Below are positions 54,111 through 63,848 of a DNA stretch of 64,000 nt, piece by piece. The DNA comes from Rhodanobacter sp. 7MK24 (lineage in GTDB: Bacteria; Pseudomonadota; Gammaproteobacteria; Xanthomonadales; Rhodanobacteraceae), in contig NZ_JACYXL010000001.1 in NCBI RefSeq assembly GCF_014842995.1, positions 976,388 through 1,040,387 on the forward strand. The letters run 5' to 3'. How positions within the stretch are numbered: position 1 is the first letter of the stretch; each line of letters opens with the position of its first letter. The notes beneath the pieces were generated by a model. The model was not told the DNA's origin. It saw only the letters and a program-made list of their open reading frames with translations, and did not search any database. Made by a program: the position numbers and the translations under genes.

Positions 54111-54281
54111 GCCCGGTGAATCACGCATGGAGCCCGCTGCAAGCCCGTGGCGGCATGCTGTCTCCGGAGGGGTATGGGTCAGGCGCTGCCTCGGGATTTC
54201 CACAATTGAGCCGTTGACTGCCTCTCGCGTTCGCTAACATCGCGGTCGTTCCTGCGAGTGCGCAGCAACCTGGGGAATCCA

Positions 54282-55422
54282 ATGAAGTCGCTGGTGCGTC
54301 GATTGCTTGCAGTGTTGCTGCTCGCGTTGCCTCTGTCCTGCCTGTCCCAGGTTCGCATTTACCTCGGAGCGCCGCCGCCGAAGCCCATGACCCTGGTGCC
54401 GGGGCTGTATGCAAATGCGGGACAGGGCGCCATGGCGGGAGGGCAGGAACCCAGGGCCTTCGCAGTCAGGATCACCCGCGTCGACGGCGACCAGTTCAGT
54501 GGCACGCTGGAAGTTGTTCGCCTTGACGAAAACGGGGGCGCTGGTCCGACTGAGTTCGAAGCTGACCGGGACAATGGGCAACGCTGGTATCGCCGCGACG
54601 CCGGGCAAGATCGTCATCAACAGCACGGCGCCGTTGACTGTCCAGCTGCAGGACGAGCCACTGCGCTCTTCGATGACCGAGATGACCGGGAACATGCGGG
54701 CCGACGGATTCAGACTGTCGTGGAAAACCCCCGACAGGCAGATGGGCGCGGACAAGCTCGGTACTTTCGCGGCCTTGGTCATCGCCAGCGAAGACGAGTA
54801 TGGACAGGTGATCGACCGCTACAGGGAGATGGCTGCCGACAAGGCGCAGCTGATGGCATTCCAGGCATCCTCGGCCGATCTCGTCGAGCGCCAGTTGAAG
54901 GCATACATGCAGGAGACCGACCAGCTTCTCAAAGCGCCACCCGTGGCGGGTAGCCAGGACGATGTCGTCGCCAAGGCTGCTGCGCTGTACAAGAAGGAAA
55001 GGGCGCTGCTGGAAGGCCATCTGCCGAGCGACGAAGAGGCCGCGCCCAAGGGCGCCAGGCTGATGGCGATGCAGATCGACGCCTACTGGTCGCAGGTGGC
55101 TTACATCAATGCGCGGCAAAGGGAGGTGTCGCGCTATTGGCTGGGCAGGGGAGCCTCGATCTCGCAACTGATCTGGTATTCCCCCTGCGTGTCCGGCACC
55201 TCGCCGACTTCCCTGGAGTACGCGGCCTCACCAGCCTGCGGTGGACTGGCCACGGCATACGACACCGTGCAACGACGCATGCGCGAAGTGTCGAGCGCAT
55301 TGGGTAACGCCACCGCGGCGGAGACGTCGATGGAGTGCCTGTGGCACGCGGCGCACCAGGCCCTCAGGCCGGCAGTCCCGACGATCCCGGACTATTGCAA
55401 GCGAAGCCTCGCCACTCTCTGA
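54282..55422 (+). pseudogene. Secreted helical protein interrupted by an apparent frameshift
   Basis: The first frame starts MKSLVRRLLAVLLLALPLSC, a signal peptide with a possible lipobox Cys, and runs LVPGLYANAGQGAMAGG...VVRLDENG. The protein sense then passes to the +1 frame (GALVRLSSKLTGTMGNAGIA...), which continues about 300 residues of alternating beta and then helical sequence (SADLVERQLKAYMQETDQLLKAPP) ending with PDYCKRSLATL. Dropping one G from the GGGGG at 54534-54538 joins the two as LDENGALVRLSS. GGGGA precedes the ATG. No family is recognised; the frameshift may be real or a sequencing error. Confidence 0.75.
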
Positions 55423-55493
55423 AGGGCAGGGCGAAAGCGGCTGGTTTTCAGGGCGCCGGTATCCGCTCTCGATGAGGCAAGGAAAGTCGCGGC

Positions 55494-56306
55494 TCAGGCG
55501 GCGTCCTGCGCCCGGTACCGCTTGGATTGCCTGGCCGACAGGTTCATGGCCACGCGGTCGGGCAACAGTTTGAACATGGTCTTGATCATGCGGTTCACAC
55601 GGCCGGTGACATGCACGATCTCGCCACGCTCCACCGCGTCGATGCCTTCGGTCACCACTGCCTCGGCGCTCTGCCACATGAAGCCGGGGAGCTTGTTCAT
55701 CAGCATGCGGGTACCGGTGACATCGTGGAACTCGGAATACGTGAAGCCAGGGCATAGCGCGCAGACGTGCACGCCACGTTCGTGGCTCTCGAGCGCGAGC
55801 CCTTGCGAGAACTTGATCAGGAACGCCTTGGCGGGCGCGTACAGCGTGTGTCCAGCGGTGCCCGGTACATGGCCAGCCAGCGACGCCACGTTGACGATAC
55901 GGCCATAGCCGCGTTCCCGCATGCCGGGAAGCAGTCGCCACGCCAGTTCGACGGGTGCTGTCAGCAGCACCTGCAGGAAGTCCGCATGCGTGCGCCAGTC
56001 GTTCGCCACGAAGGTGCCGGGAACGCCGTAGCCGGCATTGTTGATCAGCCAATCCACCGCGAGTCCACGCTGCGCGAGTTCATCGCACAAAGTCCCCGGC
56101 GCGGCGGGGTCGGCCAAGTCGGCCGCCAGTGCAGTCACCTTGCAGGCATGCTGTTGACGCAGTTCCCCAGCCAGCGATTCGAGCCGGTCGACGCGACGCG
56201 CAGTCAGCACCAGGTCGTGGCCGCGTGCCGCGAGCGCACGAGCGAAGGCGGCGCCGATGCCGGCGGATGCGCCGGTGACGAGGCTGAGCGGGCGGACTGG
56301 CGTCAT
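55494..56306 (-). CDS. Short-chain dehydrogenase/reductase
   Basis: 270 residues from MTPVRPLSLVTG; AGGAG upstream fixes this start against longer frames. The NAD(P) motif is TGASAGIGAAFA, with ARR after strand 2 suggesting NADP. NNAG is followed by the catalytic serine in VNVASLAGHVPG and Y-x3-K in TLYAPAKAFLIKFSQ. It resembles the DltE/YqjQ-type classical SDRs. The C-terminus is basic and long (RVNRMIKTMFKLLPDRVAMN). The substrate is unknown. Confidence 0.87.
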   Translation of the reverse strand: MTPVRPLSLVTGASAGIGAAFARALAARGHDLVLTARRVDRLESLAGELRQQHACKVTALAADLADPAAPGTLCDELAQRGLAVDWLINNAGYGVPGTFVANDWRTHADFLQVLLTAPVELAWRLLPGMRERGYGRIVNVASLAGHVPGTAGHTLYAPAKAFLIKFSQGLALESHERGVHVCALCPGFTYSEFHDVTGTRMLMNKLPGFMWQSAEAVVTEGIDAVERGEIVHVTGRVNRMIKTMFKLLPDRVAMNLSARQSKRYRAQDAA

Positions 56307-56375
56307 GCGTTTCTCCTGGAGGGTCATGGCATCTTGGACGTTGCGCCGCAGCAATACCAGTCCCGTATCGTCGCG

Positions 56376-56381
56376 TAAAAT
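56376..56381 (+). promoter_or_regulatory. Candidate -10 box of tpiA
   Basis: TAAAAT lies 32 bases before the tpiA ATG; no convincing -35 is seen. Confidence 0.35.
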
Positions 56382-56413
56382 CTCGGTTTTATCGGAACGG
56401 ATGCACGTCGAAC

Positions 56414-57163
56414 ATGCGCAAGAAGCTTGTTGCCGCCAACTGGAAGATGCACGGTAGCCGTTCGATGGCCGGCGCCCTTTGCGGCGAGATCGCCGCCGCC
56501 GGCACGGGAGGCGTCGACGTGGTGGTGTGCCCGCCGTTCCCCTATCTGGGCGACGTGGCCGCGGCCTGTGCCGAGGCCGGCATCGGCGTGGGTGCGCAGG
56601 ATCTCAGCGCCCACGAAGGACAGGGCGCATATACCGGCGAGGTCTCCGCCGCGATGCTGGCCGATTGCGGCGCGCAATGGGTGATCGTGGGGCATTCCGA
56701 GCGCCGCCAATACCATGGCGAAAGCGATGCGCTGGTGGCGCGCAAGTTCATCGCCGCGCGTGCCGCGGGCCTTACGCCCATCCTGTGCGTGGGCGAGACG
56801 CTGGCACAACACGAGGGCGGCGAAGCCGAAGCCGTGGTCGCGCGCCAGTTGCATGCCGTGCTTGCCGCCTGCGGCATCGGGGCGTTCGACACGGCCGTGA
56901 TCTCCTACGAACCGATATGGGCCATCGGCACTGGCCGTACCGCCACGCCCCAGCAGGCACAGCAAATGCATGCGTTCATCCGTAGCCAATTGCAAAAGGA
57001 AGATGCTATGATTGCCCGTCTGACTCGGCTGCTTTACGGCGGCAGCGTCAAGGCGGCCAATGCCGCCGAGTTGTTCGCGCAGTCGGACGTGGATGGCGGG
57101 CTGATCGGTGGAGCCTCGCTGACCGCTTCTGACTTCCTTGGAATCTGCGCAGCGGCGCACTAG
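56414..57163 (+). CDS. tpiA: Triosephosphate isomerase
   Basis: Interconverts dihydroxyacetone phosphate and glyceraldehyde-3-phosphate. 249 residues. Catalytic residues are seen in LVAANWKMHGS (Lys), IVGHSERRQYHGES (His) and ISYEPIWAIGTGRTATPQQA (Glu and loop 6). The phosphate loop is LYGGSVKAANAAEL, followed by DGGLIGGASL. secG follows 23 bases later, the conserved arrangement. Confidence 0.97.
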   Translation: MRKKLVAANWKMHGSRSMAGALCGEIAAAGTGGVDVVVCPPFPYLGDVAAACAEAGIGVGAQDLSAHEGQGAYTGEVSAAMLADCGAQWVIVGHSERRQYHGESDALVARKFIAARAAGLTPILCVGETLAQHEGGEAEAVVARQLHAVLAACGIGAFDTAVISYEPIWAIGTGRTATPQQAQQMHAFIRSQLQKEDAMIARLTRLLYGGSVKAANAAELFAQSDVDGGLIGGASLTASDFLGICAAAH

Positions 57164-57186
57164 TCGCCACGGGCTCGATTGCACAC

Positions 57187-57624
57187 ATGTTCGTCATTTT
57201 CAGCGTGTTTTACATCCTGGTCGCCGCGGCGATGACCGTGCTGATCCTGCTGCAGAACGGCGAAGGCGCCAGCGCCGGCTCCGGTTTCGGCGGCGGCGCT
57301 TCGGCCACGGTATTCGGTGCGCGCGGCTCGGCCAACTTCCTGACCCGAGCCACTGCCGTGCTCGCTTCGCTGTTCTTCGCGCTGAGCCTCGGCATGGGCG
57401 TGTACCTGCACAGCCATGGCGCCACGCAAAGCAGCGGCGCCGATCTTGGCGTGATGGCCGGCATGAGCACGCCGGCCCCCGCCAAGCAGGCGACGGCTGC
57501 GACCACTCCGGCGAACCCGGAGGTGCCCGCTGCCGCGAACAATACCGCGGTACCCGTGGCTCCGGCCGCGAACAAGCAACAAGGTGAAGTGCCGGCCGCA
57601 CCGGCACCGCAGAAGAAGCAGTAA
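57187..57624 (+). CDS. secG: Protein translocase subunit SecG
   Basis: Small subunit of SecYEG that aids SecA-driven export. 145 residues: two membrane helices (about 3-21 and 51-72) around the conserved NGEGASAGSGFGGGASATVFGARGSANFLTR loop, then an Ala/Pro/Gln-rich tail (about 95-145) that is longer than in E. coli. tRNA-Leu follows 11 bases after the stop. Confidence 0.94.
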   Translation: MFVIFSVFYILVAAAMTVLILLQNGEGASAGSGFGGGASATVFGARGSANFLTRATAVLASLFFALSLGMGVYLHSHGATQSSGADLGVMAGMSTPAPAKQATAATTPANPEVPAAANNTAVPVAPAANKQQGEVPAAPAPQKKQ

Positions 57625-57635
57625 GCAAGACACCT

Positions 57636-57720
57636 GCCCAGGTGGCGGAATTGGTAGACGCACTACCTTGAGGTGGTAGCGCTTTAGGGCGTAGGGGTTC
57701 GAGTCCCCTCTTGGGCACCA
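57636..57720 (+). tRNA. tRNA-Leu(GAG)
   Basis: 85 bases with encoded CCA. The acceptor GCCCAGG pairs with CTTGGGC, the anticodon loop CTTGAGG reads GAG, the long variable arm is present, and the T arm is GGGGTTCGAGTCCCC. It is downstream of secG as in E. coli. Confidence 0.96.
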
Positions 57721-57763
57721 ATCGAAGTTTCAACGAGTCTCAACGAGTCTCATGAAACGCACT

Positions 57764-57790
57764 AAAACCCCGCATTTTGCGGGGTTTTTT
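57764..57790 (+). terminator. Intrinsic terminator after tRNA-Leu
   Basis: AAAACCCCGC-ATTTT-GCGGGGTTTTTT, a strong stem and T run. A tandem ten-base repeat CAACGAGTCT lies between the tRNA and the terminator. Confidence 0.9.
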
Positions 57791-57845
57791 GTGCCTGCCG
57801 ATTTCACGACGCCTCCGCAGATCCCAGAATGTTGCCTATGCTCTT

Positions 57846-57872
57846 GAAGCTGCCGAGATTCTCGGCAGCTTC
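57846..57872. repeat. Perfect 12-base palindrome
   Basis: GAAGCTGCCGAG-ATT-CTCGGCAGCTTC, followed by TCTCTAAAAA. It could be a terminator or a protein-binding site ahead of the hydrolase gene. Confidence 0.5.
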
Positions 57873-57990
57873 TCTAAAAAGCGCTGCGCAACTGCAGGGC
57901 CGTGCCGCCGCATGACTAGTTGCGCGCGCTACGCTGAGAGCCCGTTCTAATGTTTGCCCGCAGCAGACCGGTTCTTACCTAGGGGAACGC

Positions 57991-59040
57991 ATGAACAAAT
58001 GGTTGATTGCAGCCGGTTTGCTTGCAGGGTTGTTGGCACTCCTGCCTTCGACTGCGGCTCAAGCGTCCTCGACGTGCAAGCCGGGCGCGAAGATCTCGGA
58101 GGAAGGTTTCGTCCCGATCGACGGCATCCAGCAATGGGTGACCATTCATGGCGCGCGCTGCGATAACCCCGTGGTGCTGTTTATCCATGGTGGCCCGGGC
58201 AATCCGCTGAGTCCGTTTGCCGGCAAGGTCTACGGGTCATGGGAATCCAGGTTCACATTGGTGCAGTGGGACCAGCGCGGTTCCGGCAAGACCTTTGGGC
58301 GTAATCCGACGAGCGCGCAGGCGTCGCTGAGCATCGAGCAAATGAGCCAGGACGGCATCGCACTGGCGAGCTACCTCACCGCTCATGTGGGGCAAAGGAA
58401 AATCATTCTGGTGGGCAGCTCGTGGGGTTCGGTGCTGGCGGTGCACATGGCGAAGGCGCGACCGGACCTGTTCTACGCTTATGTCGGTTCCAGCCAGTTG
58501 GTCGATGGCAAGGCCAATGAATCGGCCGCGTACCAGCAAGCGTTGGATCGCGCGCATCGCATCGGCGATACCAAGAATGCTGCTGCTCTTGAAGCACTGG
58601 GGCCGCCACCCTGGACCAATCCACGCAGTTTCGGCGCATTGCGTCGTATCACTCGCCGCTACGAAGCGCAGACCACGACACCTGCACCCGCCGATTGGTG
58701 GCAGCCTGCGCCGGCCTATGCCACTGCATCGATACAGCATGATGAAGACGCCGGGGAGGACTACTCCTACCTGCAATACGTCGGCACGGATGGCCACGGC
58801 ATGTTCTGGCAGATCGACTTGCCGGCACTGGGCCATGCGTTTCGTATTCCCGTATTCCTCGTGCAGGGCGCCGAGGACCTCAACACCGTGCCGCAGATCA
58901 CCAGGCAGTATTTCGATGCGATCCGTGCGCCGCAGAAGGCCTACGTGCTCGTGCCGCGCACCGGGCACGATCCCAACGCGGCAATGGTCGACGCCCAGTA
59001 CAAATTATTGATCGAGCGCGTGTTGCCGTTAACACGATGA
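57991..59040 (+). CDS. Secreted alpha/beta hydrolase (proline iminopeptidase-like)
   Basis: 349 residues with a signal peptide (MNKWLIAAGLLAGLLALLPS, cut near AQA-SS). The oxyanion motif HGGPG is at 66-70, the nucleophile elbow is GSSWGS (Ser144), the acid is in VQGAEDLNTV and the His in PRTGHDPNAA. This is the pattern of the S33 prolyl aminopeptidase family, but the periplasmic location suggests another ester or peptide substrate. It is alone, preceded by a palindrome. Confidence 0.87.
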   Translation: MNKWLIAAGLLAGLLALLPSTAAQASSTCKPGAKISEEGFVPIDGIQQWVTIHGARCDNPVVLFIHGGPGNPLSPFAGKVYGSWESRFTLVQWDQRGSGKTFGRNPTSAQASLSIEQMSQDGIALASYLTAHVGQRKIILVGSSWGSVLAVHMAKARPDLFYAYVGSSQLVDGKANESAAYQQALDRAHRIGDTKNAAALEALGPPPWTNPRSFGALRRITRRYEAQTTTPAPADWWQPAPAYATASIQHDEDAGEDYSYLQYVGTDGHGMFWQIDLPALGHAFRIPVFLVQGAEDLNTVPQITRQYFDAIRAPQKAYVLVPRTGHDPNAAMVDAQYKLLIERVLPLTR

Positions 59041-59925
59041 GTGAATCGACGTGACTGGGACGGCCGAAGTGACGGCAACCCGTCGGGGAAAGGTATTCAT
59101 CGCCCGGGGCAGCGGCAGATATGACGTCGGACTTCGCGTCACGCGACACGCATCGACAGGTGTCCCGGCACCTCGGCTGCAAATCGAGCCGCACGGAGGA
59201 TCTGGTGGCTCCTCGTCGATGCACCGTGCCCCCGAACCGTTGCAATTCCCTTGCCCGGTTCACTGGCCCGCGAAAGAGGCCTTTCATTTGGGAAGGACGC
59301 CAATGCTGCACAACTCGTCTGCATCGCGCGCGAGGCGGGTTTTTCAAAACGAGCCCCATGCAAAGTCGGTGGTTGACGCTACCATTCCGGCAACGCCGTC
59401 ATCTGGCCCACGATCCGAGACCGATTGAATGACCTCGACAGACCAAAAAACGGTCGGTGCTGACCAGCCATCCCATACTGGCCACATGCCCAAGCCCTTG
59501 CCGTGCGACCTGGACGGCGAAGCCACTGACTGCGCCGAGGGACTGGCGCGCGAGGAAGCGCTGCGCGGGTCAACGCTTCGCACGCCGCGCTGACGGGCAT
59601 CGCGCACGGGAAGGGGCCCTTGGGGAATTTTCCAAACGAGCCTTGAGAGGCTGCGCCCTTGCTCGCCTTTCGATGCCCTCGTGGCGCCAACACATAGTCC
59701 GATAACGTCGAACAGCGACAGAAGGACTGGAGAAAAAGGCCCGTCCCTTCGGCGCGTTCTTTATTGCCTGTTCGTCTGACGGGGACCATGCATATCCGCT
59801 GCAATCTTCCGCTGGATGGGGCATTCCTGGGGGCGCAGATGTGGGACGCCCGTGATGCTTGTGGAACCTCTGATGCGTACTCACACGACCATACGCAAGG
59901 TCGTACATCGCCATAGAGAAAAGTT
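59041..59925. other. 885-base stretch without recognised gene
   Basis: Both strands were read; only short, compositionally random frames occur. A near-repeat TTTTC(A/C)AAACGAGCC occurs near 59340 and again near 59626. No tRNA, terminator pair or recognisable protein remnant was found. It may be decayed accessory DNA. Confidence 0.4.
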
Positions 59926-60456
59926 GTGGACATAGACCTCGACCTTGCGAATCGCCTTGGATTTCCTCGTCCGCAATACACGGCCGTCGAGAGGGAACGC
60001 CGCTGGCTATGTCGCTACATTCCGCAAGAGCGGATCGTGAGTACAGAGGCGATTACGGATCTTTATGTCACGGGTTCCCGTCTCCGACTCCGCGAGGCGC
60101 GCCCGGTGGGTGAGGGCACGCCCCGGCTGCGGCTTACGCGCAAAGCGGACGTGGATAGGCACACGAGACTGATCACGTCGATCTACCTGCCGGAAGACGA
60201 GTTCGCGATCCTCGCTTCCTCATTGCCCGGGAGCCGGATCAGGAAGCTGCGGCACAGGCTCGATGCGATCGACGGCGTCACGATGTCCGTGGATGAATTT
60301 CAGGGAGAGCTGGCTGGGCTTCTTCTGGCCGAAGCGGAATTCGAGAATCCGGAGCACCTGGCTTTGTTCAGCGCTCCGGATTTTGTGGCACGTGAAGTGA
60401 CGGACGATCCGCGATTCACCGGTGGCTGTCTCGTCCGGCATGGCATTCCGACTTGA
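59926..60456 (+). CDS. CYTH-domain protein
   Basis: 176 residues from a GTG start. The CYTH ExExK-like signature is E22-R-E24-R-R26 (VERERRWL), followed by the barrel strands SRLRLREARP, PRLRLTRKADVD, then IRKLRHRL and SVDEFQGELAGLLLAEAEFEN with the acidic metal-site strand. CYTH enzymes act on triphosphates (tripolyphosphatase, thiamine triphosphatase) or make cAMP (class IV); which applies here is open. The third signature residue is Arg, not Lys. It has no partner gene; a diguanylate cyclase follows 158 bases later. Confidence 0.75.
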   Translation: MDIDLDLANRLGFPRPQYTAVERERRWLCRYIPQERIVSTEAITDLYVTGSRLRLREARPVGEGTPRLRLTRKADVDRHTRLITSIYLPEDEFAILASSLPGSRIRKLRHRLDAIDGVTMSVDEFQGELAGLLLAEAEFENPEHLALFSAPDFVAREVTDDPRFTGGCLVRHGIPT

Positions 60457-60614
60457 ACCGCTGCGGTGACGGGCTGCGCAGACGCGCGCGCGGAGGCGGC
60501 ATGAGACTGGCGTTTGAGGTTCGCTTTCGGTCCGCAGCGGATCTTGCCATGATGGAGTAGGGCGCCAATCCCGCATGGCTGGCTGCGTGCGACGGCCTTA
60601 TTGCATTCGAGCGC

Positions 60615-62120
60615 ATGAAAATCCAGACGCTGGCACCGAAGGTCTACGTTCCGCTGCTGGCCGTCCACGCGGCGGTGCTGATCGCGGAACCTGCGCGGGT
60701 GTTGTCGTGGAGCTACGCGCTGGTACTGGCGGTGATGCTGTTCACCTTGTTCCTTGGCGGGCGAAGGCTGCGCCTGAGCGTGGCGCACAACCGGCCCTGG
60801 TGGACGATGCTGTTGCTGGCACTGGCGGTGCAACTGGCGGCTTTTGGACTCCTGCTGGCCGACTCGCTGGTGCATCCGCAAGGCACGCTGGTGGCGTTCG
60901 ACCCTACCTTCTACTTCTGCCTGAGCAGCCTGCTGTTGACGCTGGCCGCCGTATACAACCCGGTCGGCCCGCTGCACCGCTGGGCCAGCGCGCTCGATGC
61001 CGTGCTGGCCTGCGCCGCCGCGGGTCTGTTCTATGCGTTGTTGCGCGACGTCATAAAGCAAGACAGCGCGGAAACATCCACTGCCTCGCTGGTCATGTGG
61101 ATGTTCGACGCGATGGCGTTGTTCGTGGTGGCCTGTGCGACCTTGCGCTTTGCCGTCGCCAAGCGCGCGGACGAGCGCCGCTTCTTCGTCGTGTTGCTGG
61201 TGTTCGCATGGGCGGAGCTGGTGTTTCCGGCGATCCACAATCGCTTCATTCTTTCCAGCGAATCCTATCTGCCCGAGCTGTGCCTGGACCTGCCCTTCGT
61301 CGCGGTGGGTCTGCGGCTCAGCCAGCGGCGCAACGTGGCATTCCGGTGGTATCGACCAAACCGGCGCGCCTACCTGATCGCGGGCGGCACCAGCCCGTTC
61401 GTACTGAGCATGGCCCTGTGCCTGCTGGCCTTCGCCCAGTTTGACCGCAACCGTGCCCTTGCCTTCGGCGCGATGGCGATGGGTGTCGTCTCCTACGCCA
61501 TACGCGTTGCCTTGCTGCTGGGACATCATTTGCGCCAGGAGGGGGAGCTCAAGCACCTGCAGCGGGGATTGCGGCGCACCGTCGTCCGCGACGAGCTGAC
61601 CGGGCTGCTGAACCGCCGCGGCTTCTACCGCAACCTGGATCGCGTGTGGGAACGAGTTGCGCAGGAAAGATTGCCTATCGCGGTCACCCTGCTGGATATC
61701 GACAGTTTCAAAGCCTACAACGACGCGCATGGGCACCTGGCGGGCGACGATTGCCTGGCAGCGGTGGCGCGCGCGCTGCAGCAGGAGGCCGACGCATACG
61801 GCGACCTGACCGTCGCTCGTTATGGCGGCGAGGAATTCGCCGTGCTGTTGCCGGGTCGCGATCGTGCGACGGCGGAACACATCCTGCAGCGACTGCGGTT
61901 GCGGGTGGAGGCGCTGCGTATCGCCCATAGCCGAAGCCTGCACGGCGTCGTCACCATCAGTGCGGGACTCGCCGCGCGCGACAGCGGCGAACAGGGCGAA
62001 AAATCGGAGTTGCTGGACCAGGCCGACCAGGCGCTCTACGCTGCCAAACGTGCCGGCCGCAACTGCCTGCGATGGTTTGCGCCGGACCTGCCAGCGAGCG
62101 GGCTGGACAGGCGTGGTTGA
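60615..62120 (+). CDS. Membrane diguanylate cyclase
   Basis: 501 residues. About eight to nine membrane helices fill residues 8-305 with no recognised sensor family; a short linker is followed by a GGDEF domain (about 325-490) opening with RDELTGLLNRRGFYRNLDRV and VTLLDIDSFKAYNDAHGHLAGDDCL. The active site is GGEEF. The position of the inhibitory RxxD site reads YGDL, so product feedback is probably absent. It should synthesise c-di-GMP at the inner membrane. Confidence 0.88.
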   Translation: MKIQTLAPKVYVPLLAVHAAVLIAEPARVLSWSYALVLAVMLFTLFLGGRRLRLSVAHNRPWWTMLLLALAVQLAAFGLLLADSLVHPQGTLVAFDPTFYFCLSSLLLTLAAVYNPVGPLHRWASALDAVLACAAAGLFYALLRDVIKQDSAETSTASLVMWMFDAMALFVVACATLRFAVAKRADERRFFVVLLVFAWAELVFPAIHNRFILSSESYLPELCLDLPFVAVGLRLSQRRNVAFRWYRPNRRAYLIAGGTSPFVLSMALCLLAFAQFDRNRALAFGAMAMGVVSYAIRVALLLGHHLRQEGELKHLQRGLRRTVVRDELTGLLNRRGFYRNLDRVWERVAQERLPIAVTLLDIDSFKAYNDAHGHLAGDDCLAAVARALQQEADAYGDLTVARYGGEEFAVLLPGRDRATAEHILQRLRLRVEALRIAHSRSLHGVVTISAGLAARDSGEQGEKSELLDQADQALYAAKRAGRNCLRWFAPDLPASGLDRRG

Positions 62121-62287
62121 CCTCGCACTCGGCGCGCCGGAACCCGTGCATCATCGGCTCGACCGGCAGTTCACGCTTCGTGCGGGCGCGCGGTGGCCGT
62201 TGTCAGTGAAGCCGCTTGCGGAACATTGGTGACATTGCGCGATCAGGCCCGCTTTCGAACCGGCGCCGACACGCTTTGAGATCCTCT

Positions 62288-62734
62288 ATGGGCGTCGCCA
62301 TGCTCACTACTCACGCCACCATGCATACATACACCGTACAACTCCGAATCCGCGGGACTGGGCTTTGCCCCGAAGAGATCACCGGTCATCTCGGTCTTGA
62401 TCCCAATCAAGTGAGGAGAGAGGGGCAGCTGAGAGGCGTCGGGCAGACGTGGTCTGAATCGATGTGGTCCTACGATGGCTCTATCGACGGCGGCGTTATG
62501 GAATGGAGCAGCCTTGAGGAAGGACTGCTGTCGGTCATGAATATCCTATGGTCCAAGCGCACCATGATCGAGGCATATTTGCGCCGCTTCGACGTTGTGT
62601 GGTGGTGCGGACACTTCCAGTCCAGCTTCGATGGTGGCCCGACTTTCTCGGTGGCGCTGCTGGGAAAGTTAGCCGAGTTTGGCGTTCCGATTTACCTCGA
62701 CAACTATTTTTCGGCGCCATGCACTATCGAATAG
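62288..62734 (+). CDS. DUF4279-domain protein
   Basis: 148 residues from MGVAMLTTH, or 137 from MHTYTVQL at 62321, the point where family similarity begins. The pattern YTVQLRIRGTGLCPEEITGHLGLDPNQVRREGQ resembles DUF4279, whose members often appear as immunity or solitary cytoplasmic proteins. No toxin gene is adjacent. The assignment is by pattern only. Confidence 0.65.
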   Translation: MGVAMLTTHATMHTYTVQLRIRGTGLCPEEITGHLGLDPNQVRREGQLRGVGQTWSESMWSYDGSIDGGVMEWSSLEEGLLSVMNILWSKRTMIEAYLRRFDVVWWCGHFQSSFDGGPTFSVALLGKLAEFGVPIYLDNYFSAPCTIE

Positions 62735-62795
62735 CCTGCGGATTGGGTCGGCTTTTACCCACATCCGACATGGCCGCTGGATGGAAAGGGCAACC

Positions 62796-63847
<1,052 letters not shown>

Positions 63848-63848
<1 letters not shown>

